Assembly (NCBI GenBank): GCA_023259355.1
Contig: JAHFQI010000017.1
Coordinates: 1 to 33,012 of the forward strand
From: Comamonadaceae bacterium
Lineage (GTDB): Bacteria > Pseudomonadota > Gammaproteobacteria > Burkholderiales > Burkholderiaceae_C
Length of the DNA stretch: 33,012 nt
Direction: 5' to 3'
Part shown: one piece after another, positions 21,265 to 29,567 of the stretch
How positions within the stretch are numbered: the first letter of the stretch is position 1
Layout of the letters: each line of letters starts with the position of its first letter
Notes under the pieces: model-generated
What the model saw: only the letters and a program-made list of their open reading frames with translations
What the model was told of the DNA's origin: nothing
The model's database searches: none
Position numbers and translations under genes: made by a program

Positions 21265-22173
21265 ATGCAGGATCTCAACGACATGCTTTTTTTTGCCGAG
21301 GTGGTGGAACGCGGCGGTTTTGCCGCCGCCGGCCGCGCACTGGGCCTGCCCAAGTCGCGCCTGTCGCGCCGTGTGGCGGAGTTGGAAGGGCGGCTGGGCG
21401 TGCGGCTGTTGCAACGCACCACGCGGCGGCTCTCGCTGACGGATGTCGGCGCCCAGTACCTGCGCCATTGCGTGGCGGTGCGCGAAGAGGCCGAGGCGGC
21501 CGCCGATGTGGTGGCCCAGGTGCACACCGAACCGCGCGGCACCTTGCGCGTGGCCTGCCCCGTCACGCTGGCGCAGACCGTGGTGGGCGAACTCCTGCCG
21601 GGCTTCATGGCCCTGTACCCGCAGGTGCGCGTGGACATGCAGGTGAGCAACCGCGTGGTGAACCTGGTGGAGGAGGGCATCGACGTGGCGCTGCGCGTGC
21701 GATCCACGCTGGACGACAGCGGCAGCCTGGTCATCAAGCCGCTGGGCATCAGCCAGACCCTGCTGGTGGGCAGCCCCGCCCAACTGCAGCGCCAAGGCAC
21801 CCCGATGACCCTGAAGGAACTCGATCGGCTCGACACCGTGGCCATGTCGGCCGCAGAAGGGCGCGCCACCTGGCGGCTGCACGGGCCGGACGGGCAGGTC
21901 CACGAGTGGGTGCACCAGCCGCGTTGCGTGGCAGACGACCTGCTGACGCTGAAATTCGCCGTGCTGGGCGGCATCGGCGTCTGCGTGCTGCCGGACTACA
22001 TGTGCCACGAGGAGTTGGAGGCGGGACGCCTTGTGCAGGTCCTGCCGGGCTGGTGTCCGGTGCAGGGACGGGTCCATGCGGTGTTTGCCTCGCGCCGGGG
22101 GCTGGCGCCCGCTGTGCGGCGGTTTCTCGACTACCTGGGTGAGCACGTGGGCACAACGCAGGCCCTGCAGTGA
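21265..22173 (+). CDS. LysR-family transcriptional regulator
   Basis: A 302-residue regulator. The N-terminal winged helix-turn-helix is MLFFAEVVERGGFAAAGRALGLPKSRLSRRVAELEGRLGVRLLQRTTRRLSLTDVG (about 7-62), followed by a linker helix and a periplasmic-binding-like effector domain beginning at GTLRVACPVTLAQTVVGELLPGF. The KSRLSRRV recognition helix and RTTRRLSLTDVG belong to the large group that controls adjacent oxidoreductase genes. Its likely target is the divergent azoR gene, together with its own promoter. It does not look like CysB or Cbl (no CysB-like effector domain text), so it is not the obvious master of the sulfur genes. Confidence 0.92.
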   Translation: MQDLNDMLFFAEVVERGGFAAAGRALGLPKSRLSRRVAELEGRLGVRLLQRTTRRLSLTDVGAQYLRHCVAVREEAEAAADVVAQVHTEPRGTLRVACPVTLAQTVVGELLPGFMALYPQVRVDMQVSNRVVNLVEEGIDVALRVRSTLDDSGSLVIKPLGISQTLLVGSPAQLQRQGTPMTLKELDRLDTVAMSAAEGRATWRLHGPDGQVHEWVHQPRCVADDLLTLKFAVLGGIGVCVLPDYMCHEELEAGRLVQVLPGWCPVQGRVHAVFASRRGLAPAVRRFLDYLGEHVGTTQALQ

Positions 22174-22331
22174 TATTGGCCAGTGCCTGGCCGCGATCAG
22201 CGCCGGAAGGCGCGTTGGCACCCGTGCATTTCATATGCCATTTTGTGCTTAGTTAAGAATAATATATTCGTTTGAGTTCTAAATAGTGTTCCGCACAATG
22301 CAACGTATCTGTGCAATCCGAAGAGTGACCC
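22174..22331 (+). promoter_or_regulatory. AT-rich promoter region of the sulfate uptake operon
   Basis: The part from 22229 to 22290 is strikingly AT-rich (for example TTAGTTAAGAATAATATATTC), typical of sites bound by CysB-type activators in front of sulfate transport genes. The candidate promoter at 22268-22299 lies within it. The first 50 bases after the lysR stop are GC-rich and hold nothing recognised. Confidence 0.5.
22268..22299 (+). promoter_or_regulatory. Candidate sulfate operon promoter (TCGTTTGAGTT element)
   Basis: TTGAGT (22272-22277), a 16-base spacer and CACAAT (22294-22299) lie 32 bases before the hydrolase ATG. The -35 sits in TCGTTTGAGTT (22268-22278), identical over 11 bases to the encapsulin operon promoter region. 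The AT-rich block just upstream is a plausible activator site. Confidence 0.42.
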
Positions 22332-22928
22332 ATGGCAAGCACCCCGCGCATCATCATCGTTCCCGGTTGGCGGGACTCCGGCCTCGGCCACTGGCAAAGC
22401 CTGTGGGCCGACCGGCTTTCAGGCGCCCTCCGCGTGAAGCAGGACGACTGGATCTCGCCGGTCCGCACGGCCTGGGTGCGATCGATCAGCCAAACCATTC
22501 TTGCGCAGCCCGGCCCCGTCGTGATCGCCGCCCACAGCCTGGGCTGCATCGCCACCACGCACCTGCCTGCCGAGGTGGCAGTCCGCATCCAGGGCGCCCT
22601 GCTGGCGGCGCCGGCCGACCCCGAACGACGCGGGGCGCTGGCCGACTTCGCCCCCGTGCCGTTCCAGAAACTGCCCTACCGCAGCGTGCTGGTCGCCAGC
22701 AGCAACGATCCGTATTGCCCGGTGCGGCTGGCTGGCGCCTATGCCCGTGCGTGGGGCAGCGAGTTTGTGCGCATCCAGGACGGCGGGCACATCAATGTCG
22801 AGTCCGGCCACGGCGAATGGCCGCTGGGCCTGGCGCTGCTGCAGTCGCTGGTCGGAGAGGACGGTGTCGCCTTCAACAACCCTGCACCGACCCTTTCAAT
22901 TTCAACTGACTCCCTGGAACCCATATGA
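22332..22928 (+). CDS. RBBP9/YdeN-type serine hydrolase
   Basis: A 198-residue alpha/beta hydrolase of the RBBP9/YdeN family. It starts MASTPRIIIVPGWRDSGLGHWQSLW, the family's PGWxxSxxxHWQ signature. The nucleophile is Ser in AAHSLGC, the acid Asp is in ASSNDPYCP and the His is in DGGHINVESGHGEWP. The natural substrate of the family is unknown. The gene is the first of the sulfate transporter operon and its TGA overlaps the sbp ATG by four bases, so expression is coupled to sulfate uptake. The C-terminal 25 residues after the catalytic domain look unconserved and may exist mainly to reach that overlap. Confidence 0.87.
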   Translation: MASTPRIIIVPGWRDSGLGHWQSLWADRLSGALRVKQDDWISPVRTAWVRSISQTILAQPGPVVIAAHSLGCIATTHLPAEVAVRIQGALLAAPADPERRGALADFAPVPFQKLPYRSVLVASSNDPYCPVRLAGAYARAWGSEFVRIQDGGHINVESGHGEWPLGLALLQSLVGEDGVAFNNPAPTLSISTDSLEPI

Positions 22929-23917
22929 AAAAGACTGTCCGCCTCACCCTCGCTGCCCTGGCCTTGTCGGCCAGCGCATTGGCGCCGGCGCAAACCCTGC
23001 TGAACGTCTCCTACGACGTGGCGCGCGAGTTCTACAAGGACTACAACACCGCCTTCATCGCCCATTACAAGAAAGTCACGGGCAAGGACGTGAAGATCGA
23101 CCAGGCCCATGGCGGCTCCAGCGCCCAGGCGCGCGCGGTCAACGACGGGCTGGAAGCCGACGTGGTGACCATGAACACCACGACCGACGTGGACTTCCTC
23201 GCCAGCACCGGCGTGGTTGCCAAGGACTGGGCCAAGCGCTTCCCCGGCAACGCCTCGCCCACCACCTCCACCATGCTGTTCCTCACGCGCAACGGCAACC
23301 CCAAGAACATCCGCGACTGGGACGACCTCGTCAAGCCCGGTATCCAGGTGATCGTGGTCAACCCGAAAACCGGCGGCAACGGTCGCATGGCCTACCTGGC
23401 GGCGTGGGGCTACGTGCGCAAGAAGGGGGGCACCGACGCGCAGGCGGCCGAGTTCGTGGGCAAGCTCTACAAGAACGTGCCGGTGCTGGCCAAGGGCGGG
23501 CGCGATGCGACCACCATCTTCCTGCAGCGCAACATCGGCGATGTGCTGGTGACCTTCGAGTCCGAAGTGGTGTCGGTGGACCGCGAATTCGGCGCCGGCA
23601 AGGTCGATGCCGTGCACCCCTCCATCAGCATCGTCGCGGAAAACCCGGTGGCAGTGGTCGAACGCACGGTGGCGAAGAAGGGCACGGCCGAACTGGCCAA
23701 GGCCTACCTGGACTACCTGTACTCCGATGAGGCGCAGGAAATCGCCGCGAAACACGCGCTGCGTCCCCGTTCGCCGGCCATCCTGAAGAAATACGCCAGC
23801 ACCTTCAAACCGATCCAGTTCTTCACCGTGAACGATTATTTCGGCTCGCTGGCCGAGGCACAGAAAGTGCATTTCAACGACGGCGGCCAGTTCGACAAGC
23901 TCTACACCGTCAAGTAA
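22925..23917 (+). CDS. sbp: Sulfate-binding periplasmic protein
   Basis: A 330-residue sulfate/thiosulfate binding protein with signal peptide MKKTVRLTLAALALSASALAPAQ. Family markers are NVSYDVAREFYKDYN, HGGSSAQARAVNDGLEADVVTMN, VVNPKTGGNGRMAYLAAWGY, GGRDATTIFLQRNIGDVLVTFESE and PRSPAILKKYASTFK; the Ser, Gly and Trp main-chain contacts to sulfate lie in these segments. Length is as in E. coli Sbp. It delivers periplasmic sulfate to CysTWA. The start overlaps the hydrolase stop (ATGA) and the TAA is followed immediately by the cysT ATG. Confidence 0.95.
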   Translation: MKKTVRLTLAALALSASALAPAQTLLNVSYDVAREFYKDYNTAFIAHYKKVTGKDVKIDQAHGGSSAQARAVNDGLEADVVTMNTTTDVDFLASTGVVAKDWAKRFPGNASPTTSTMLFLTRNGNPKNIRDWDDLVKPGIQVIVVNPKTGGNGRMAYLAAWGYVRKKGGTDAQAAEFVGKLYKNVPVLAKGGRDATTIFLQRNIGDVLVTFESEVVSVDREFGAGKVDAVHPSISIVAENPVAVVERTVAKKGTAELAKAYLDYLYSDEAQEIAAKHALRPRSPAILKKYASTFKPIQFFTVNDYFGSLAEAQKVHFNDGGQFDKLYTVK

Positions 23918-24802
23918 ATGACCGCCGCCTCTCTTTCCGCGCCGATCTCAGCGGCGGCCCCGCCCGTGCGAAAGCGTGCCGCCCGGCGCGTTCTGCCGGG
24001 CTTCAACCTGACGCTGGGCTACACGGTGCTGTACCTGAGCCTGATCGTGCTGATCCCGCTGTCCGCACTGGTGTTCAAGACCTTCACGCTGACCTGGGAC
24101 CAGTTCTGGGCCGCCATCAGCGGGCCGCGCGTGCTGGCCTCGTACCGGCTGACCTTCGGCGCCTCGCTGCTGGCCGCCCTGGTGAACGTGTTTTTTGGCC
24201 TGCTGGTGGCCTGGGTGCTGGTGCGCTACAGCTTTCCCGGCAAGAAGATCGTGGACGCGCTGGTGGACCTGCCGTTTGCCCTGCCTACCGCCGTGGCGGG
24301 CATTTCGCTCACCGCCCTGCTGGCCGGCAACGGCTGGGTGGGGCAGTACCTGGAGCCGCTGGGCATCAAGCTGGCGTTCACGCCGGCCGGCGTGGTGATT
24401 GCGCTGATCTTCATCGGCCTGCCGTTCGTGGTCCGCACGGTGCAGCCGGTGCTGGAAGACGCTGAAAAAGAACTTGAAGAAGCCGCGACCTGCCTGGGCG
24501 CCACGCGCTGGCAGACCTTCACGAAAGTGATTTTTCCCTCCATCGCCCCCGCGCTGCTGACCGGCTTTGCCATGGCCTTCGCGCGCGCCATCGGCGAATA
24601 CGGCTCGGTGATCTTCATTGCCGGCAACATGCCCATGATTTCTGAAATCACGCCCCTCATCATCATCGGCAAGCTGGAGCAGTACGACTACGCCGGCGCG
24701 ACCGCTGTGGCGGTGGTGATGCTGGTGATCTCGTTCATCCTGCTGCTGGTCATCAACGCCCTGCAAGGGTGGCAGCGCAAGCGTTCGGGAGCTGCGGCAT
24801 GA
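23918..24802 (+). CDS. cysT: Sulfate/thiosulfate ABC transporter permease CysT
   Basis: A 294-residue inner-membrane permease (also called CysU). Six hydrophobic segments can be read, starting with [21 protein letters not shown]. Characteristic text includes [21 protein letters not shown], and the EAA loop [30 protein letters not shown] for the ATPase contact, then [19 protein letters not shown]. The first 30 residues are a charged cytoplasmic lead, [20 protein letters not shown]. The ATG abuts the sbp stop with no gap and the TGA overlaps the cysW ATG by four bases. Confidence 0.95.
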   Translation: MTAASLSAPISAAAPPVRKRAARRVLPGFNLTLGYTVLYLSLIVLIPLSALVFKTFTLTWDQFWAAISGPRVLASYRLTFGASLLAALVNVFFGLLVAWVLVRYSFPGKKIVDALVDLPFALPTAVAGISLTALLAGNGWVGQYLEPLGIKLAFTPAGVVIALIFIGLPFVVRTVQPVLEDAEKELEEAATCLGATRWQTFTKVIFPSIAPALLTGFAMAFARAIGEYGSVIFIAGNMPMISEITPLIIIGKLEQYDYAGATAVAVVMLVISFILLLVINALQGWQRKRSGAAA

Positions 24803-25722
24803 GCACGACCCGCACTGTCCGCCGGGCCCAGGCCGGGACGACCGAGCCGGCCTGGGTTCGCTACTCGCTGATCGGCCTGGCGCTGTGTTTCATCTTCCTG
24901 TTCCTCGTGTTGCCGCTGGCGGCCGTGTTCACCGAGGCGCTGCGCAAGGGTTTCGGCGCTTACATGGAAGCGCTCCAGGAGCCCGATGCCTGGTCCGCGA
25001 TTCGCCTGACGCTGATCACCGCCTTGATCGCGGTGCCGCTGAACCTGGTGTTCGGCGTGGCCGCCGCCTGGGCCATTGCCAAATACGAGTTCAGGGGCAA
25101 GGCCTTCCTGACCACGCTGGTGGACTTGCCGTTTTCGGTGTCGCCGGTGGTGGCGGGCCTGATCTATGTGTTGATGTTCGGGGCCCAGGGCTGGTTCGGG
25201 CCGTGGCTGATGGCGCACGACATCAAGATCGTGTTCGCGGTGCCCGGCATCGTGCTGGCCACGGTGTTTGTGACTTTTCCGTTCATCGCCCGCGAACTGA
25301 TTCCGCTGATGCAGGCGCAGGGCAGCGAGGAGGAGCAGGCCGCCATCGTGCTGGGCGCCACGGGCTGGCAGACCTTCTGGCATGTCACGCTGCCCAACAT
25401 CAAGTGGGGCCTGATCTACGGCGTGATTTTGTGCAATGCGCGTGCCATGGGCGAGTTTGGCGCGGTGTCGGTGGTGTCGGGCCACATCCGGGGCCAGACC
25501 AACACCATGCCCCTGCATGTCGAAATTCTCTACAACGAATACCAGTCGGTGGCGGCGTTTGCCGTGGCCTCGTTGCTGGCGCTGCTGGCGCTGGTCACGC
25601 TGGTGATCAAGTCCATCGTCGAATGGCGGCATGAGCGCGAATTGAAGGCCATCGCTGAACTGCCGCCCGAACGCCCCACTGCCGCACCCGACACCCCGCT
25701 GGTGGCCGGCGCAGCGCATTGA
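24799..25722 (+). CDS. cysW: Sulfate/thiosulfate ABC transporter permease CysW
   Basis: A 307-residue permease starting [13 protein letters not shown] (ATG at 24799, overlapping the cysT stop; the ORF-track start lies inside cysT). It has [22 protein letters not shown], the EAA-type loop [32 protein letters not shown] and [35 protein letters not shown], which are CysW signatures. It pairs with CysT to form the sulfate channel. The C-terminal 30 residues are a Pro/Ala-rich cytoplasmic tail. Confidence 0.95.
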   Translation: MSTTRTVRRAQAGTTEPAWVRYSLIGLALCFIFLFLVLPLAAVFTEALRKGFGAYMEALQEPDAWSAIRLTLITALIAVPLNLVFGVAAAWAIAKYEFRGKAFLTTLVDLPFSVSPVVAGLIYVLMFGAQGWFGPWLMAHDIKIVFAVPGIVLATVFVTFPFIARELIPLMQAQGSEEEQAAIVLGATGWQTFWHVTLPNIKWGLIYGVILCNARAMGEFGAVSVVSGHIRGQTNTMPLHVEILYNEYQSVAAFAVASLLALLALVTLVIKSIVEWRHERELKAIAELPPERPTAAPDTPLVAGAAH

Positions 25723-25732
25723 AGGAAAACCC

Positions 25733-26821
25733 ATGAGCATCGAAATCCGCAACGTCAGCAAACAGTTTGGCGACTTCCACGCGCTGCGCAACGTCGACCT
25801 CGACATCCAGTCCGGCGAACTCGTCGCGCTGCTTGGCCCCTCGGGCTGCGGCAAGACCACCTTGCTGCGCATCATTGCCGGCCTGGAGACGGCCGACGCC
25901 GGCAGCATCCTGTTCAGCGGCGAGGACACCACCGACGTGGATGTGCGCGAGCGCCAAGTGGGCTTCGTGTTCCAGCATTACGCGCTGTTCCGCCACATGA
26001 CCGTCTTCGAGAACGTGGCCTTCGGCCTGCGCGTCAAGCCCCGTGGGCAACGCCCCAGCGAAGCCCAGATCAAGCAGAAGGTGCATGAACTGCTGGGCCT
26101 GGTGCAACTCGACTGGCTGGCCGACCGGTACCCCACGCAATTGTCCGGTGGTCAGCGCCAGCGCATTGCACTGGCGCGCGCACTGGCGGTGGAGCCCAAG
26201 GTGCTGCTGCTCGACGAACCCTTCGGCGCGCTCGATGCCAAGGTGCGCAAGGAACTGCGCCGCTGGCTGCGCCGCCTGCACGATGACCTGCACGTGACCA
26301 GCATCTTCGTGACGCACGACCAGGAAGAAGCTTTGGAAGTGGCGGACCGCGTGGTGCTCATGAACCAGGGCAAGGTCGAGCAGATCGGTTCGCCGCAGGA
26401 TGTCTGGGACCACCCCGCCAGCCCGTTTGTTTACGGCTTCCTCGGCGATGTGAACCTGTTCCACGGCCGCGCGCACGAGGGCGAGGTGCAGATCGGCGCC
26501 GATCACCACGGTGTTCGCCTGGCGTCGCCGGAGCATCTGGCCGCGCAGGACGCCAAAGCCTTTGCCTATGTGCGCCCACACGACCTGGACGTGCAGCGCT
26601 ACACGCCCGGCGCGACCGGCATCGTCGTCACGCTGTCGCGGGCGATCGTGATCGGGCCCATCGCCCGGCTGGAACTAAACCGGGTGGACACCACTCAAGC
26701 CAAAGACGCTGAATTGGTCGAGGCGCAGATTCCTGCGCAACAATTCAGGGAACTTGGCTTGCGCGAAGGCGAAACGCTGGTGCTGACACCACGCAAAGCC
26801 CGCGTTTTTGTGGAATCCTGA
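25733..26821 (+). CDS. cysA: Sulfate/thiosulfate ABC transporter ATPase CysA
   Basis: A 362-residue ATPase. Walker A is GPSGCGKTT, the Q-loop is [23 protein letters not shown], the signature [15 protein letters not shown], Walker [13 protein letters not shown] and the switch His in [15 protein letters not shown]. Residues after about 235 form the TOBE-like regulatory domain, starting [19 protein letters not shown], as in CysA proteins. It powers import of sulfate and thiosulfate with CysT and CysW. AAGGAAA lies a few bases before the ATG. The stop TGA shares a base with the dsbB ATG (TGATG), so dsbB translation is coupled to cysA. Confidence 0.96.
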   Translation: MSIEIRNVSKQFGDFHALRNVDLDIQSGELVALLGPSGCGKTTLLRIIAGLETADAGSILFSGEDTTDVDVRERQVGFVFQHYALFRHMTVFENVAFGLRVKPRGQRPSEAQIKQKVHELLGLVQLDWLADRYPTQLSGGQRQRIALARALAVEPKVLLLDEPFGALDAKVRKELRRWLRRLHDDLHVTSIFVTHDQEEALEVADRVVLMNQGKVEQIGSPQDVWDHPASPFVYGFLGDVNLFHGRAHEGEVQIGADHHGVRLASPEHLAAQDAKAFAYVRPHDLDVQRYTPGATGIVVTLSRAIVIGPIARLELNRVDTTQAKDAELVEAQIPAQQFRELGLREGETLVLTPRKARVFVES

Positions 26822-27333
26822 TGATTTTTCTGAACTGGCTTGAAACCTACCCCCGTCGTGTGTTCGCGGCCCTGGCCGCTGTCTGTGTCGCCCTGCTGGC
26901 CTTTGGCCTTTACCTGCAGCATGTGGTGGGGCTCAACCCCTGCCCGATGTGCATCGTGCAGCGGTACGCGCTGGTCATCGTGGCGGTCATCGCGGGGTTG
27001 ACGGCCGTCAGTGAGAAACGTTCGGTCCATCTGGGCGGCGCCGCACTGCTGCTGGTCATGGCGAGTTTCGGCGCCTTCGTGGCCGCGCGCCAGAGCTGGC
27101 TGCAGTGGTACCCGCCCGAGACCGTGACCTGCGGGCGCGATCTCTACGGGATGATCGAGACGTTCCCGCTCAAGCGCGCCTTGCCCATGATCTTCAAGGG
27201 CAGCGGCGACTGCTCGGCGGTGGACTGGACCTTCCTCGGCGGCTCCATCGCCAATTGGTCGTTCATCTGCTTCAGCGGCATTGCCGTGTTGACCTTGCTG
27301 CTGCTCTGGCGCAACAGCAAGGCAACGCGCTGA
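26821..27333 (+). CDS. dsbB: Disulfide bond formation protein DsbB
   Basis: A 170-residue inner-membrane protein with four hydrophobic segments and the two cysteine pairs of DsbB: C41/C44 in NPCPMCIVQRYA and C104/C131 in VTCGRDLYG and GDCSAVDW. It reoxidises periplasmic DsbA and passes electrons to quinone. The ATG at 26821 shares its A with the last base of the cysA stop codon. Linkage to the sulfate transporter may reflect co-ordination of sulfur supply with thiol oxidation in the periplasm, or simple read-through. It ends 10 bases from the convergent ParA-like gene. Confidence 0.94.
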   Translation: MIFLNWLETYPRRVFAALAAVCVALLAFGLYLQHVVGLNPCPMCIVQRYALVIVAVIAGLTAVSEKRSVHLGGAALLLVMASFGAFVAARQSWLQWYPPETVTCGRDLYGMIETFPLKRALPMIFKGSGDCSAVDWTFLGGSIANWSFICFSGIAVLTLLLLWRNSKATR

Positions 27334-27343
27334 AGTCAATCAA

Positions 27344-28045
27344 TCAGAGCGGCAGGCCGTCCAGCGTTTCGTAGGTGGCCCTGAGCCAGGTCTTGACACG
27401 CTGGCGCTCGAGCAGACCCAGCGTATCCGGGCCCGTGCGGTGGTTGATGGCGGCCCAGAAGCTGGCGTTCTGACGGTCGATCTTGCGCATGCTGGCCTCG
27501 TGCAACTGGGGCAGGGTGATGGTGCGGGCACCCAGCGCCTGGGCATTTTTCAGCGCTTGCGAGTCATCGAGTTGCGAAAAATCCGAGCCGCGGCCCAGGT
27601 TCTTGACGACGAAGTAGTTGGGGCCGGCACCAAAGGTGTTGATCAGGCGCTCCAGCAGGTCCACCGAATCCTTGCCGGCATCGGCCAGGTGCCAAAAATT
27701 GACCGTGACGCCCATCTCGGCAAGCAGCGCCAGCAAGTCCGAATCCTTGATCCAGCGTGCCAGCGGCGCCGCGGTCTGCGCGGCCAGGTCCACGATCACG
27801 CTGGGTTGCTGGCCGTCGGCGGTGTCTTCAAAGGCGCTGACGATCGTGTCCAGGCCCTCGTAGCTGTCCACCACGACGGGCGAAGCGTAGTCCGCATAGA
27901 AACGGGTGAACGAGGTGTGCGAGCGATCGGTGTCGAAGCCGGTGAAGGGCTGGCCCTTGTCCAGGAAATACTGGGCCAGCACGCGGGCCGCGACCGATTT
28001 GCCGACGCCGCCTTTTTCGCCGCCAATGAAATTGAGTGAACTCAT
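27344..28045 (-). CDS. ParA/MinD-like P-loop ATPase (orphan)
   Basis: A 233-residue protein starting MSSLNFIGGEKGGVGKSVAARVLAQYF; the deviant Walker A KGGVGKS of the ParA/MinD/SIMIBI class is at 10-16. The ORF-track start adds 27 residues across a non-coding leader. DTDRSHTSF follows as the A'-like element and VIVDLAAQTAAPLARWI as the Walker B-like strand. The protein is close to the MobD-type ATPases sometimes labelled mobilization protein. No parB, parS, relaxase or plasmid gene is near, so a chromosome-borne role is likely but unknown. It follows argA after 108 bases on the same strand. Confidence 0.82.
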   Translation of the reverse strand: MSSLNFIGGEKGGVGKSVAARVLAQYFLDKGQPFTGFDTDRSHTSFTRFYADYASPVVVDSYEGLDTIVSAFEDTADGQQPSVIVDLAAQTAAPLARWIKDSDLLALLAEMGVTVNFWHLADAGKDSVDLLERLINTFGAGPNYFVVKNLGRGSDFSQLDDSQALKNAQALGARTITLPQLHEASMRKIDRQNASFWAAINHRTGPDTLGLLERQRVKTWLRATYETLDGLPL

Positions 28046-28153
28046 GAGTTGGTCCTGTGGGTTGCCCACGGTTGATTGATGAAATGAAACCGGCAGACAT
28101 GCCGTGAAACCTTGCCGTGGAGACACAGCAAGATACGTGCGCGGGTTGAGGGA
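28046..28153 (-). promoter_or_regulatory. Spacer between argA and the ParA-like gene, with two small hairpins
   Basis: Reading on the minus strand, CGGCA-TGTC-TGCCG (28091-28104) followed by GTTTCATTT could be a weak terminator for argA. GTGGG-CAA-CCCAC (28057-28069) lies just before the AGGACC ribosome site of the ParA-like gene. Both stems are only five bases, so their function is doubtful. Confidence 0.3.
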
Positions 28154-29503
28154 TCAGCTGAGCTTTTTGACCAGCACCTGGCTCTTGCGGTCCCAGTTGT
28201 ACTTGCGCTTGCGCGCCTCGGGCAGCCAGTCCGGGTCCACTTGGACGAAGCCGCGCTTGATGAACCAGTGCATGGTGCGCGTCGTCAGCACGAAGATGCT
28301 GGAAAGGCCCATGGCCCGCGCACGCTGCTCGATGCGTTTGAGGACTTTTTCGCCGTCGCCCTGGCCCTGCGAATGCGGCGACACGGTGAGCGCCGCCATC
28401 TCGGCGGTCTTGCCTTCGGGGTAGGGGTAGAGCGCGGCGCAGGCGAAGATCACGCCGTCGTGCTCGATGATGGTGTAGTTGGCGACGTCGCGCTCGATTT
28501 CGGTGCGGCTGCGCTTGACCAGGGTGCCGTCCTGCTCGAACGGTTCGATCAGCTGCAGGATGCCGCCCACGTCGTCGGCCGTGGCCTCGCGCAGGCTCTC
28601 CAGCTTTTCGTCCACGACCATGGTGCCGATGCCGTCGTGCACGTAGATTTCCAGCAGCAGCGCGCCGTCCACCGCGAACGGGATGATGTGGCTGCGCTCC
28701 ACACCCGCCTTGCAGGCCTTGACGCAGTGCTGCAGGTAGAACGCCGTGTCCGTCGGTCGGTGGCCGGGCTGCACGCGGGCCAGCAGTTGCTCCGCCGCCG
28801 CCAGCGGCAATTCGGTGTCGATGGGGTTGTCGTCGCTGTCGGGTTCGTCCGGCTTGATGCGGATGCCGGGAATCTCGGTGACAAAAATCAGCTTGTCCGC
28901 CTGCAAGGCAATGGCCACGGAGGTCGCGACCTCTTCCATGGTCAGGTTGAAGGCTTCGCCCGTGGGCGAGAAGCCGAAGGGCGACAGCAGCACCATGGCG
29001 CCCATGTCGAGGGTGCGCGTGACGCCGGCCACATCGACCTTGCGGACCAGCCCCGAGTGCTGGAAGTCCACGCCGTCCAGGATGCCCACCGGCCGCGCCG
29101 TGATGAAGTTGCCGGAGATCACGCGCACCGTGGACCCCGCCATCGGGGTGTTGGGCAGACCCTGGCTGAAGGCGGCCTCGATCTCGTAGCGCAGCTGGCC
29201 GGCAGCCTCCTGCGCGCAATCCAGCGCCACCTCGTCGGTGATGCGCATGCCATGCGAGTATTTCGCGGCATGGCCCTTGGCCCGGAGCTGCTCGTTCACC
29301 TGAGGGCGGAAACCATGCACCAGCACCACCTTCACGCCCATGCTCTGAATCATGGCCAGATCCTGCGCCAGGTGCTGCAGCTTGCCGGCGGCAATGGCCT
29401 CGCCGCACACGCCCACCACGAAGGTCTGGTTGCGGAACTTGTGGATGTAGGGCGCCACCGAGCGGAACCAGGGTACGAAGGTGAAATTGAAAACGGTGGA
29501 CAT
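28154..29503 (-). CDS. argA: Amino-acid N-acetyltransferase (N-acetylglutamate synthase)
   Basis: A 449-residue two-domain enzyme catalysing glutamate + acetyl-CoA to N-acetylglutamate, the first step of arginine synthesis. Residues 1-290 form the amino-acid-kinase-like domain (VVGVCGEAIAAGK, VVLVHGFRPQVNEQL, GNFITARPVGILDGVDF); residues 300-449 form the GNAT domain (LREATADDVGGILQLIEPFEQDG, MAALTVSPHSQGQGDGEKVLKRIEQRA). The start MSTVFNFTFVPWFRSVAPYIHKF at 29503 is the family start; the 47-residue extension in the ORF track runs into the divergent hrpA. The ATG lacks a good Shine-Dalgarno (CCACCTCC precedes it), suggesting a near-leaderless or weakly initiated message. Confidence 0.95.
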   Translation of the reverse strand: MSTVFNFTFVPWFRSVAPYIHKFRNQTFVVGVCGEAIAAGKLQHLAQDLAMIQSMGVKVVLVHGFRPQVNEQLRAKGHAAKYSHGMRITDEVALDCAQEAAGQLRYEIEAAFSQGLPNTPMAGSTVRVISGNFITARPVGILDGVDFQHSGLVRKVDVAGVTRTLDMGAMVLLSPFGFSPTGEAFNLTMEEVATSVAIALQADKLIFVTEIPGIRIKPDEPDSDDNPIDTELPLAAAEQLLARVQPGHRPTDTAFYLQHCVKACKAGVERSHIIPFAVDGALLLEIYVHDGIGTMVVDEKLESLREATADDVGGILQLIEPFEQDGTLVKRSRTEIERDVANYTIIEHDGVIFACAALYPYPEGKTAEMAALTVSPHSQGQGDGEKVLKRIEQRARAMGLSSIFVLTTRTMHWFIKRGFVQVDPDWLPEARKRKYNWDRKSQVLVKKLS

Positions 29504-29567
29504 GGAGGTGGGGCGCAACACGGTGGCGGGGATAATCCCCGATTCTCTACGAAGTTCCCATCCATCC
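29504..29567. promoter_or_regulatory. Divergent argA/hrpA promoter region with 15-base palindrome
   Basis: Only 64 bases separate the two start codons. CGGGGATAATCCCCG (29527-29541) is a perfect palindrome around one central A and contains GATAAT, a -10-like hexamer, on the plus strand and the similar GATTAT on the minus strand. It could act as a shared promoter core or operator. Confidence 0.4.

Noticed and set aside
21265-22173. LysR protein as CysB/Cbl master regulator of the sulfur genes
   Set aside because: The effector domain does not read like CysB, and the divergent azoR gene is the more natural target.
27344-28045. Plasmid partition or mobilization module
   Set aside because: There is only a ParA-like ATPase, with no ParB, parS-like repeats, relaxase or replication gene; surrounding genes are chromosomal housekeeping genes.
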